The position numbers were made by a program, and so were the translations under genes. A stretch of 64,000 nt of DNA, from positions 124,001 to 188,000 of the forward strand of contig CAJVGD010000021.1 of assembly GCA_910890315.1 (NCBI GenBank). Direction: 5' to 3'. A model generated the notes under the pieces. It ran no database searches and was not told where the DNA came from. It was given only the letters and a program-made list of their open reading frames with translations. Below, piece after piece: positions 32,817 to 43,345 of the stretch (its first letter is position 1; every line of letters starts with the position of its first letter). Source of the stretch: Serendipita indica DSM 11827 (taxonomy: Eukaryota; Basidiomycota; Agaricomycetes; Sebacinales; Serendipitaceae).

Positions 32817-33716
32817 CGAGTATGTCGCTTGGTGTCTGTTTACAATCATGTTTTAACCGGCCAATAGGTGTTTTTAGATTCCTAACATGGCTATTTCCAC
32901 CAATTGAACGACAGGATAATGAACCAGATCAGATGACCGGAACGAAGGAGTCGTGAGATGACTTTCAGATTACAATGACACGCGGCGGAGGAGTTGGGAA
33001 TGCTGGTCAAACGCGCCCCATTCTCACCTCTGGGAATTTCGCCGCCATCGGAAATGGACTGGTGGCCGCTCACCCAATGACTGGTCACTTTGAATCAGCT
33101 TTTGTCGCCTCCTCCGAACGGCGTCCGACAGACGTTGTAGCCAACTGAGCCTCTTTCATCTTGCATTTGGAGTCATATGTAGGCTCTCTCCTCTGGGGAG
33201 TGTGAAAACCCATCGACTGGGTGATTACCCGCCATGGGTGCAATTGGAATGTCTTGGAGTGGACCGAGCCTTGCGTTGAGCCAGTGTCTGAGGCTGCAAT
33301 GTGCAAAGGCATATTCGAGTTGGATGAGTGTGGGCTCATTGACAAAGTCTTCTATGTCAGCCACCATATGCTCGTCATCTCAAAGTAGTGTAAGTGCGAG
33401 TCAATCCACCGGCTACGGTCCGAACAGCCACGGTGGCTTTTTTTTTCTTGCTCCCTACCACGACTTGAACCACGACTTCTCTGCTCAAAATGCGCAAAAG
33501 CGATGGTTTCTGAAGGGGAGACAACTCAATAAACATCCAGTTGTCTCCTCAACGCTCGTCTTCGCATTCATCCTCTAAGTCACCGCCAGCAATCCGAGCA
33601 GCCACAGTCCCTATCAAGTCTTAACACGCTCAAAATCAGTCTCCCCGACGTTTATTTGCAATCTTTATCGCAATCTAGTATCCCCAGTGCCCCTTTGGAT
33701 CAAACGTTTGACCAAC
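32817..33716. other. Intergenic region with a tRNA-like 3' half
   Basis: At about 33440-33475 the minus strand reads a T-arm-like GTGGTTCAAGTCGTGG followed by GTAGGGAGC, but no A box or anticodon arm can be fitted. Short coding-like stretches (ISLPDVYLQSL at about 33635) may be leader or an extra 5' exon of the next gene. No complete gene seen. Confidence 0.35.
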
Positions 33717-35202
33717 ATGCACAATACCCAGCCGCTCAGACCGCCCAGTGTGCTCTTGCCTCCTGTAAAAAGGGCACTGATGCTCTCCACGGCGGAAATG
33801 GAGGACTTGGTCTCACAACTTGCCCACATCTACACACCGCAAGTCCTCGGCACCCAGTTCACCGTCGCGACACCGCAAATCAAGTTTTCTCGCAAAGGTG
33901 GAGGATGGGTTAGTCAGAAGAAGTCCGTCTCAGTACACGACTCTGGCTATACTTCGGTCGTCGTTTCGGACAATGAGGATGACAGTTCGTCGATTATTCG
34001 TCCTGCCTGAGTGTCAGCTGACAGCGATTCTAGGCGAAGACGATGACTACAAGGCACTCCAAGCAGCCGTCGAGTCCCTTGCGAATACTCTCTCGACTGC
34101 TCACCTCGATGTCCCCTCTCAAACAACCGAGCTTGACACGCTCAGAGCGGACGAATTTGAGCGTACCTACGCCATGAAATGGCTCACGGGTCTTGTTTCT
34201 TTCTCAGAGGAATGGATCGACGCCAGCAGCGGTGAAGACGACGGCGCGTCCAACAGAGAGGCTATCGTCGAAAAAGCATCTGCACTCCTCGCTGCCTGCT
34301 CTGGCTCCTCTGCGTCGGGTGCCGTTACGAGGTCCTTTACATTTGCACCCAAATTCACAGCATCAAAGCCCCGACCCAGCTCACCAATGTCATTCCAGAT
34401 TCAGCTCAAGGATGACTCGTTGCCCTCTCAAGATCACACAGCCGTCGGTCTCCAGACGTGGGGGAGTGCGCCAATTCTCTGTCAGCTCATCTCCGACGTA
34501 CCGTCACGCTTCGGGCTGGACCTTGCTCGCCGTTCAGCCGCGACGAACGGGACGTTACGCATACTCGAACTCGGTGCTGGTACTGGGCTTTTATCCCTCT
34601 TTCTGTGGCGTCTGCTCGAATACCAAATGCTGTACGTCACGTCGAGGAGTGGCGTGAACCCGTGGAACGAAGTGTCCATTCTCGCGACAGATTATCATCC
34701 ATCCGTGCTCTCCAACCTGGCGTTCAACCTCGAACTCAACCGTCCTGCCGCTGCCTTGCACGACGGTCGTCCACGCCCGACTCTCCTTGCCAAGGCGCTC
34801 GACTGGGTAGACTGTCCAGAGGTGGAAGACTCTGAGAAGTACGACATCATCTTCGGGGCCGATATCGTCTATGAACCCGAGCACGCGCCACTTATCAAGG
34901 CTGTTGTCGAAAAGGTCCTCAAAAGACCCTCAGGGAGCAAAAACGATGACAGTTCGAGTGTGACAGAGAGACGAGGAGGAATCTTTTGGCTGATGTATCC
35001 AATCCGTCCAACTCATTCGGCCGAGGTGCGCAGTATCGCCGCAGCCTTTGCGGAGGCGAGGTCCATTTCGTCCGAGGATACATTTGAAAGACAAGGTGAT
35101 TGGACTCTGGGTGTTCTCGAATCTCAACATCTCGAGCGGCGCAAGGGAATCGGGCGGGCGGATGAAGTCACTTACTGCTTGCTGAAGATTGGATGGGTTT
35201 GA
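33717..35202 (+). CDS. Family-16 protein methyltransferase (EFM/METTL21-like)
   Basis: Exons 33717-33984 and 34034-35202 give 478 residues. The N-terminal half is helical with no clear motif. The methyltransferase begins near residue 240: GLQTWGSAPIL, motif I LRILELGAGTGLLSLFLWRLL, the acidic motif II in SILATDYHPSVLSNLAFNLELN, then LDWVDCPE and IIFGADIVYEPEHAPLIKAVVEKVL, followed by FWLMYPIRPTHSAEV. This is the seven-beta-strand SAM-dependent Methyltransf_16 family, whose members methylate lysines in elongation factors, chaperones and other proteins. Overall length and the long N-terminal part recall fungal EFM2, but the target is not determined. The start is uncertain: a coding-like stretch in another frame lies just upstream. 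Confidence 0.82.
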
Positions 35203-36029
35203 ACTCAATGGTTATTTGTTTTTCTTTGCACAGTACACTCTTCTAATGATATACTTATATTACTCTACTATATGGCTACGGCGCGTGAGTCTTTTAGCTG
35301 TGAAGAACGCACGATAAAGACCCCGGCATAGCTGATCCCAGTATATACAGTGGCCGACGCTTCAGGCTGGGAAAGACCGCAATGAGATTGTTCAAAAAGG
35401 TGACCTTGAAAACATGAGCGCAAATACTGTATGGGATCATAGTCGCTCACGAAATCTCGTGCAGACTGTTCTTCATCTTTCGCTAGAACCTCATCTCCAA
35501 GGACCGATAGCACCTGGTCTATTCAAGGGAAGCGTCTTTAGTTTGCCATCTAACAAAATAAATGGGAGATATCTTCCGTTAAGCCAATAACCCATGATTC
35601 ATCTGTCCTCGCTGCAGCTGCGGCCATATGTCGAGATTGGGTTCAAGATGGATTTTGTAACGCAAATGACGGCAAGACGCAATAGAGTACAAGTCGTCAT
35701 CATTAGTCCAATTGTATAGAAACATACCCTACATGCATCATGATATCGCACTATCCTGGGCTACCGGCCGCACGCGGACGGGGGTTCGGAGGGGTCATGA
35801 ACGGCATAAATGGGGAAGTGGTAGACGCGAGTGTAAGACGCGAGGTAGAAAATGAAATAACAGGGTACCAGTGGTCTAGCAAGCCAAAAGTTGGAGGGGA
35901 AATGAGCGAGCGCAAAATCCTAGGCGTCGCTCTTTCCCTGGTGAGAAACGGGAAAGAAAACGAGCCGGTCGTCGGTGGTGAGGGACGTTGAGATAAATAT
36001 GTCACGATAGTTGAGAAAGATCGAGTTGT
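35203..36029. other. Convergent 3' intergenic region
   Basis: This lies between the methyltransferase stop and the kinase stop. No coding sequence, RNA gene or repeat is recognised; short frames here lack any family signal. Confidence 0.4.
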
Positions 36030-38060
36030 TCATCGGCAGCAGAGGATGGCCCAAATACCCTTCTTTTGCGGCTCCTCTGGCACGGGGTTCATGCCGTTGC
36101 CTTGCATCATGCCATGATGTTGTCCAGTACCCAGCGTTCCCGAGGCATTAGGCCCACCGACACCGCGAACCGCAACGTTGCTTCCATAACCACGCGAGTA
36201 CCCCATGGCACTGGTTCGACCTTGGCTCTGGTAACCCAAAGTATCGTCCCCAGTCATGCCTCTCGCGTGGGCTCCTTGCCCAATATTACCTGCAGAGCCA
36301 TTGTAACCCTGTGGTGCACCAGGAGACGCAGCGGCGTTTGAGTACGGGTGACCCATACCACCGCTCATCCTACGGCCAGTTGCGGGTGGATTAACGAGGA
36401 GTGGACTCGGACTCGGTGCACCGCGTCCGAGTCTAGGATCTCCGGATTGGGGACCCATGCCCTGAGCGGTACCGACAGCGAGAGTAGTGTCCAGCTGTCC
36501 TGGCCGACCACCTCTTCTCGAGCCTTGTCGAGCCGGACCAGCAGGTTGACCGCTCGTGCGATGTCTTCTCCCACCGCCAGTTCCTCCACCAGCCTGGGGC
36601 ATATGCCGGTCAATTGTATTCGTGGTCGGGGTCGCAAATGGCCCGGCGCCGTTGTTGATCAACATCCAATCAAAGACGCCGTCATCGGTTTCTCCCAGAT
36701 TCGCCAGTACTTTGGCAAAGAGATCTCGCAAAAAGTCATAATCGGGCTGTTCTTCAAAGCCCAGCTTTCGAACATAGTTAAGGTAAATGGCGAATTCCTC
36801 TGATAGAGGGTGAGCACCGGCAAGATGAGCAGAAAAAGTCTAACCAGGGAAGCCCTCGCAGAGTTCTTGGATGCTCGTACTCTGCTTCTTCTCCCCAATC
36901 TTCTCGTACTTTTGTTTGTTTGTCGCAGCCTTGAGCCCTTGCCACGGCAATCCGCCGCGCAAAAAGTACATAAACACGTGACCTGGCGCCAAAGTTAGGA
37001 ACAACATTTGTTGTATAGGTATACGACGCACCGAGTCCTTCCAAGTCATCGCGTCGACTCTGCTCGCGGCCGAGATGGGTGTTGATGGACATGTAACGCG
37101 CAGTTCCGCTCAAAGACTTGCGTTCACGGTAAGGAATGTGTTGTTTGGTCTTTGGATCTCGATAGTGCTTTGCCATGCCAAAGTCTATCATCTGCGGCGC
37201 GGATAAGCAAAAGCCCGTGGGTAAAACGCAAAACTTGTCGACGCACGTAAATCATGTTACTGCTCTTTCCAGCGGGACCGATGAGGAAATTATCTGGTTT
37301 GATATCGCGATAAATGAGCGATTTTTCGTGGATCGCTTGAACACGGGTAATCTACACAGAAACACGCACATGGGCGGTTAGCAATCATCGAGGCGGTCCA
37401 GAGCGTGGCATATCGGGCAGAGGCAATGCACGTTCTGAGATGAAAACATACCATTTGCTTAGCACACATGGCGACCGTCTTGACGGTAAACTTGCGGTCG
37501 CACATGTCGAACAAATCCTCGAGATTCGGACCCAAGAGGTCAATTACTAGGACATTATGAAGACCTTCTTGACCAAAGTGGTGAACCTGGGGGATCCCGG
37601 CTACCAGCAAAAGCGCGGTTAGCGAGGCCGAGCGGGTCAAGCGTGGACTAAGAGAGCGACGTACGGGTGCCGTTGAGTGTTCTGTAGCTACGAAACTCGT
37701 CTCGTAGCTGTGGAGCGTCCGACTTGCGAGGTTCCTAGACACGGGCTAGTGAGTAAAAACCCGAACCTGAGATGGTAGCCGACTGGGGCTGGAGACGCAC
37801 AAATTTGATGGCGACGAGCTGTCCGTTAAGCAAGTTGACGCCTGTATCGAGTTTTTAGTGGCCACTGTCTGCGGCTGGATCCCACTGCGTATGACGAACG
37901 GGCGATACGAGTTGGAGCTAGAATGGGACGATGACTGACCCTCAAAGACGACACCAAAACTACCCTCGCCAATCTTTTTGCCAACTCGAAAGTGTTGACC
38001 AATGATGCTCGAGTTTCCACCGCCAGATGTTCCGCCGTGGGACGAAGTCGAAGTCGCCAT
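36030..38060 (-). CDS. Casein kinase I, YCK-type membrane-anchored
   Basis: ATG 38060; several exons. The kinase domain shows [16 protein letters not shown] (P-loop), [18 protein letters not shown]-like sequence, PDNFLIG (catalytic loop) and [11 protein letters not shown]. The CK1 signature [27 protein letters not shown] replaces the usual APE region. The C-terminal third is Gly/Gln/Ser-rich ([24 protein letters not shown]) and ends in WAILCCR. Paired C-terminal cysteines are palmitoylated in yeast Yck1/Yck2, holding the kinase at the plasma membrane, so the same is likely here. Such kinases act in nutrient sensing, endocytosis and morphogenesis. The proteasome-chaperone gene upstream lies on the same strand. 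Confidence 0.93.
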
Positions 38061-38273
38061 GGCCGTAGAAAAGACGCTGTGAGGTGCTTATGAAAGTAGA
38101 ATAGACGGCTGCAGTGGATCCAAGGCCGTTTGGGCGCCGTTGGCGAGACGACGAGGTCGAGGGAGGGACCAAGAAGGGAAAGGCTGCCGTGTGCTTAGTG
38201 GAACCCCACTTTGCTATAGTTCACAGACGACTCAATTAATAGAATATGTAAATAATAAAAGCACTTTATACAC

Positions 38274-40236
38274 TTAGTACCGCCGCACATTGCCGTCGTC
38301 GGAAGCACACCACACCATCTCCACCCCCTCGACCACAGACACTCGGACAGACCGAATTCCATCGCCAGACTCAACCCCGACATATTCCTCCAACAGACGC
38401 GGCTCGTCGTTGGCCGTAAACCCTACCCGGCAGAGTAGACCATCTGCCGATCCAAAGAGGATGCTCGGCAGGGAACCCGTCGATACTGCACCAAAGACGA
38501 TGCTTTCTATTCCTCCCTTGTTGCGACGCAGCGTGACGGTGGGCGGCACATCTCGTTCTTCGTCTTCACCCTCTCTAGTCTCATTAGACAGAGCCAAACT
38601 CCGGAGGTTCCAGATGAAGACGACGCCATCTCTTGTCCCTGCAACCAGGGTGCCGTGATGAGCTGAATAGTTGATCGAGTCGATGGGCGTCCGCCTCTCC
38701 TTTGCAAGTGCACCCGACGAATAGAATCGAGGTACACCCGTACTCAATTCATACCCACGAATGGTGCCGTCTTGAAGTCCGACAAAGGCAACCTTGCCAG
38801 ATGTCCCTACTTCTCCGTCCAGGACCTGTGTACTAGTCCTGGCTTCGTTCCCTTCAGCAAGGACCGAATTCCAGTCGGCGTCGACATGCCCACAAAGGAT
38901 CGGTGAGCCTTTGGGAGCCCGCCATCGACGCCCAACAATTTCTCTCCCCTCCCCCACATGCCATAGTCGCGCACAGGCATCTCGACCGAAACTAACCACA
39001 TTCTTGCCGCGATCTATTATAGCGCAGTCGGTCACACCGGCCGAATGTGCGCGCAATGAGCGCACAGTAGAGAGGGTAGATGAGGAAGCAAGGTTAGCGT
39101 CGTGAACAGCAGCAGAGAGGTCAGAGGAAGTGGAGAGCAGAACAATGGAGGATGGAAAGAAGAGGACAGAGAGGACAGTCGATAGATGCGTTTTTGCTAT
39201 CCGGCGCGGCTCTGAGGATGTGGCGGATGCTGGAGTGACTAGGATTGTCCCATCGTCGTAGCCCGTTGCGAAGATTGACCCATCAGGCGATATATCAAAT
39301 GCAGTAATTTTCTGGTTGTGTGAAACAAATGGAGTGTAGGATGGGAAGAGTGATCAGCCAGCAATCTCATCGTAGAAACCCATAGATTAGGAAGAAAAGA
39401 GCCTGTAGTAAGGTTTGGAATGGAAAAGAAACCCCCAAGGTGTACTGGCCGACAGCCCAAAAAGTGGCGAGAGGTGGATCGGTCCTCGTCTCACTGCGCC
39501 AGCGCGCCGGGTTTGATCTACATGAGAGCTTTGCCCGGGAAGTGACGGAGCAGACGAAGACCCATCGTACTCTACGCCTGGGATGGGAGCACGTCAAGGT
39601 GGTAGAGCACGATGGGCCTAGGGTAGGGTTCGGTTATATATCTCGACAAACACCGGATGCTGCCGATGAGTATTCGACCTCGACGGGTGGACGTAGCCTC
39701 GCCTATCCAGGGCTTTCCCATTATCTGCGCCCGAAGCGTTTGGAAATGACCAAAAAGTCGATGACTGAATCGAGGCAAACCTCTTACGCTACAAGAGTGC
39801 CCTGAAGAGAGGATGGTAGATTCATTCACATACCTTTTGGCCCCCGGTTGGATTGTAGACGCGCTTAGCAAGCCTAACAGGTGTTGGATCTATCCCAAGG
39901 GACGGGCATGACACCCGGAAATCCGCCTTTTTGGGTAATGTCAAAGTCAGGAAATACCTTGGACAAAGATGGATTGGTGCTGACCGTCGTCGACCCTTGC
40001 CACTCGACACCTTGCATCGCATGAAATGAGACGCCGCTAGGCTCTTTGGAGATGCGCAGTTTGCCGTGTACACTCTCGTGACCTTGCAGATAGCATGATA
40101 TCCAGACGTCCTCCGAGCCGCTGGTTACGACGCCGTCTCGGACATCATCCATCACGACGGTAATGTCATGCTGAACAGTGATTTGAGGAAGAATATACAT
40201 GCTGGGGCTAGAAATTGGCAGAGATTTAGTATCCAT
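38274..40236 (-). CDS. WD40 proteasome-assembly chaperone, PAAF1/Rpn14-like
   Basis: ATG 40236 to the stop at 38274. The N-terminus (PQITVQHDITVVMDDVRDG, SGSEDVWISCYLQGHESVHGKL) precedes the WD40 blades. These include ITAFDISPDGSIFATGYDDGT, THLSTVLSVLFFPSSIVLLS, LRAHSAGVTDCAIIDRGKNV with VSFGRDACARLWHV, and VAFVGLQDGTIRGYELSTG. FFPS and DRGKNVVS are characteristic of PAAF1/Rpn14, which binds the Rpt ATPases during assembly of the 19S regulatory particle. Near 39927, in a run of five T, the frame appears to slip by one base before the block FRVSCPSLGIDPTPVRLAKRVYNP. I could not decide whether this is an error or an unusual exon border, so the middle exons are tentative. Confidence 0.82.
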
Positions 40237-40510
40237 TTTGCGCTTTGACGACTATGGTCGAGAGTGGTCGGGTCCAATTGGCTGAACTGCAAAGAACGAG
40301 CACCAAGAATGAATTAATCACATTCCCTTGGAATCTCTCCGAGCTAGAGGTCACATTAGATCCTCACAAGAGATCGACATCAAACTCAGAGGCCGTGTTC
40401 GGAGGAATGTTATTCTACTTATGGTCCTCAGATAGTTTACTGTCTCATAACGTCAAACTAGTCCAGCGACATTGTCTTGATACCAAGCGACTCTGACATT
40501 GGAATCCACC

Positions 40511-42425
40511 ATGACTTTACCTTTTGAGCGCACCCTCAAAGGAGGTATTAGAGAGCTCAGCATTCTCGCCTATGTCATTCTACTCCAGTTGATCGTCCAC
40601 AATGCGGTCTTTTTTCTCTTGTTATCGTGTAGCGTGGTCGTATATCTTCCGCTGGTTGCACCGTGGTCAGCAATTCTAGCAGTTATCCCTCCAACCATAT
40701 TTATAGTCATTCACCTCGTTCTCTTCTGGGAGTATTTAATGGCTAATCCGCTCGCCGAGGAGAGTGCTCTCTACCGCTGGGCCGGACTCAGTCTACTTCG
40801 CTATACCGGCCCGACATTGCGACTGTACAGGTATATGCAGTCCATTGGGATCATTAGATACCGGCTATCTGCGCTCCCTCCCGAAATATGGGAGCGAATA
40901 CTCACCATGGCGCTAAAGTCCCCTGCGATCCTTGGGTGTATCTATAATCCACCCGAGGATATCCTATCCATTATAAAACATCAAATTTTTCAATTTTATG
41001 ACGACTCTACATTTGCGATTCGGTTTCAACTCAATCTCGCGTACGACTTCTACACTGGCCGAGACGAGGAACATCCCTATGGGACTTATCGGCGTCATTG
41101 TACCAGATTGAGCCTTGTTTGCTCAATGTGGGCGGACATTGTTAGGAGGCAGCAAAGGTTATGGTCCTGCGGAAAGTACGGCGATGGAGTCTATCCGTTG
41201 ACCCAGCGACTCGATTTTATCATAGATAATCGGTCGTGTACTTGGCTAGAGGATCTTTTGCGACGACGTCACGACACCAAATCGCACCCACACCAATGGG
41301 ATAATCTTCGCGTACTTGCCCTTTACCAGAAAATCAGGACCAATCCTATGGACACTTCTTCACATTTATCCCTAATTTCCGAGTCGCTACCAAGTTTGTT
41401 TCCAAAGCTACGATCCCTCTCGTATGTGACCGAGTATGGTACCCTTAATCATATTACCCCTTTCCCCAATTTATACTGCCTACATCTCCGACTCCGCTCT
41501 ATCAAGTATGTCAACGACGTCCGGTTTGAACGTCTGCGTATCCTCACACTAGAGTGTGTCGAATTGGATCTCCGAGGCTGGCAATGTCCACAACTGGAGC
41601 ACTGTGCCTTTTTGGTCCGTGACGGTGAAAACAGGGAACCATCTCTCGTTTTTCCACCGGGAGGTCATATCTATACGCCATCACGCATCCTTTCGCTCAT
41701 TATCAGCGGCCAGCAGATTACTCTGTCCTCAGAGTTCTGGCGCACCTATTCATCTCTTGTCCATCTAGCGGTTTCATCGTCTTCGCTGATGGGATCTGCT
41801 GACTCGCCACCTTCGAGCCATCCCTTTTCACACCTCAGTATTCTCAATATCATGTTCAGTGACCACACTGCCGTGCCATTCCTATCCCTTCTCGACTCGC
41901 AGCATTCACTCAAGTCGATATCGCTCCCAACTCCCCATCCTACATGTTGGGGCCCATACATCGAGGAATGGATCGCATTCTATCGTAAAGCCTGTCGACT
42001 CGGAATAGTCAAACCCCCGTCACCAAGAGGAATCACCGCTTTGGTTGGGGCAATCAGAGCTTAGTCTCTGGCTACCGACATCGCAGCCAGAAGCCAAATG
42101 GCCGCCAGAACCGCGGCTCGTCGAAACGTGGGCAACGCGCCTTGTGTCCAGCTGCAAGGCGCACTTGGAGCACGGTCTCCCCAATACTATCACGCACGAG
42201 TCCATTCATGGCTATATCATGATCGGAGCTCTAAGCGGACTTGGTTCTTTGGGTTTTATTGCCCTCAATAAAGCCTATCGTTGGAATACGGACGTACTGT
42301 CCGAGGTGATTTGGTGGCAAATTGCCGTGATTTTCATTGCAAGTTTTACACGCATCGGGGTACTGATGTGGAGATCAAGAAGGAACCGACGTCGTCAATC
42401 GAGGGTGCCAAACTTGGTGCGATAG
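40511..42425 (+). CDS. Membrane-anchored F-box-like protein, diverged copy 5 (C-terminal frame break)
   Basis: The frame runs from ATG 40511 (MTLPFERTLKGGIREL) to 42064. It holds N-terminal hydrophobic spans (YVILLQLIVHNAVFFLLLSCSVVVYLPLV, IFIVIHLVLFWEYL), NPLAEESALYRWAGL, the F-box-like half LPPEIWERILTMALKSP, and after an insert LSLVCSMWADIVRRQQRLWSCG. The core has RLRILTLECVELDLRGWQCPQLEHC and PSSHPFSHLSILN. The homologous C-terminal part (LVETWATRLVSSC, then IMIGALSGLGSLGFIALN and IIWWQIAVIFIASF-like helices, ending RVPNL) continues in another frame to 42425. The switch lies within about 42010-42064 and no intron fits, so the final membrane pair is lost unless this is a base error. Confidence 0.72.
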
Positions 42426-43345
42426 AAGACTGTTAGGCCTCGTCCAGATGTTGCATCCTCACGGCTCCAGATAATCTAGTACTTCTTGCAACATTCCTCC
42501 AAATATTGTTTTACTCGCCAGATGACTGCTCTGAGTGATTGACGTACCACTGTCGCTATTCATAAATCATTGTTTCACGGTTATTTAGTGATGTTGGCCT
42601 GTCCTTGTGGCACGGTTGTATATGAATGTTCCTTATTGGCGTCTGGGCGGGCTGATTAGACCCGTTTCTAGAATCTTTGTCCTGCTACTGTATAAGCCCG
42701 GTGTCCTGTACGTATTGTCGACTGTTCAATCAAGGCTCTTTCGTATGCGCCGAGGAACAACTGCCATGGACATACGTCTATCCGCTGTGAATATCCTCTA
42801 GTTAGAATGCAACATGGTGTAACGCCCTCGCCCCCTCGTGGCATGGGCCAGCCAGAGTCCCCCGGAGCTAGATAGCTAGTCTCTTACACCCTGTCTAGTA
42901 TCTTACACTCTCTAAGCGGCGCAGCACCTCTGTTCTGTCTCATCTCCTTCACTTTCATTTCGACTCCATCCTTTGCGCGTTTCTTTTCGCGCTCTCGCGC
43001 GTATATAAAGCCTCTAATAATCGATAATCATGTACATGAGAAAAATTACAGCTATTTTCCCATCCATTGCTCGCCTACCGAGGCCTAAGTCCCGTATTTC
43101 CCGCTCGCCCTCTTTCCCTTCTTCGAATCTCTCATCACCCATCCTCGCCTCAACAAGCCTTCACGCTTTCAATGGGTTCGTGAAGGCGAAGCTCAAGCAG
43201 ACGCCGCCAGTCTCCGCTCAAATGGACTCATAATTGGCCAACCCGCTATTCATACATCCGAGTTGGTTTGTTTTCTCACGATTCCGACGATATTGAAGCG
43301 CTTAGTCGTGTCAGAGGAGTAACTTGGAACCTTTGGAACCCAACC
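42426..43345. other. Intergenic region with possible LTR-like remnant
   Basis: The left part shows nothing. From about 42818 a TGTAACGCCC start, a TATA box (gtatataaag, 43001-43010) and a short frame at 43030-43233 look unlike the neighbouring gene flanks; see the separate entry. Confidence 0.35.
42818..43260 (+). mobile_element. Possible solo LTR-like remnant
   Basis: The segment starts TGTAACGCCC, is rich in pyrimidine runs, and has a promoter-like TATA box at 43001-43010. I found no clear partner end, target-site duplication or internal coding region, so it may simply be the promoter and leader of the gene at 43346. If it is an element, it is an old fragment. Confidence 0.25.

Noticed and set aside
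33418-33475. tRNA-like T arm and acceptor end on the minus strand
   Set aside because: There is no A box, D arm or anticodon arm at the right distance, and the acceptor pairing is poor, so I did not call a tRNA.
34167-34884. Several minus-strand frames inside the methyltransferase gene
   Set aside because: They are antisense shadows of a gene with clear SAM-binding motifs.
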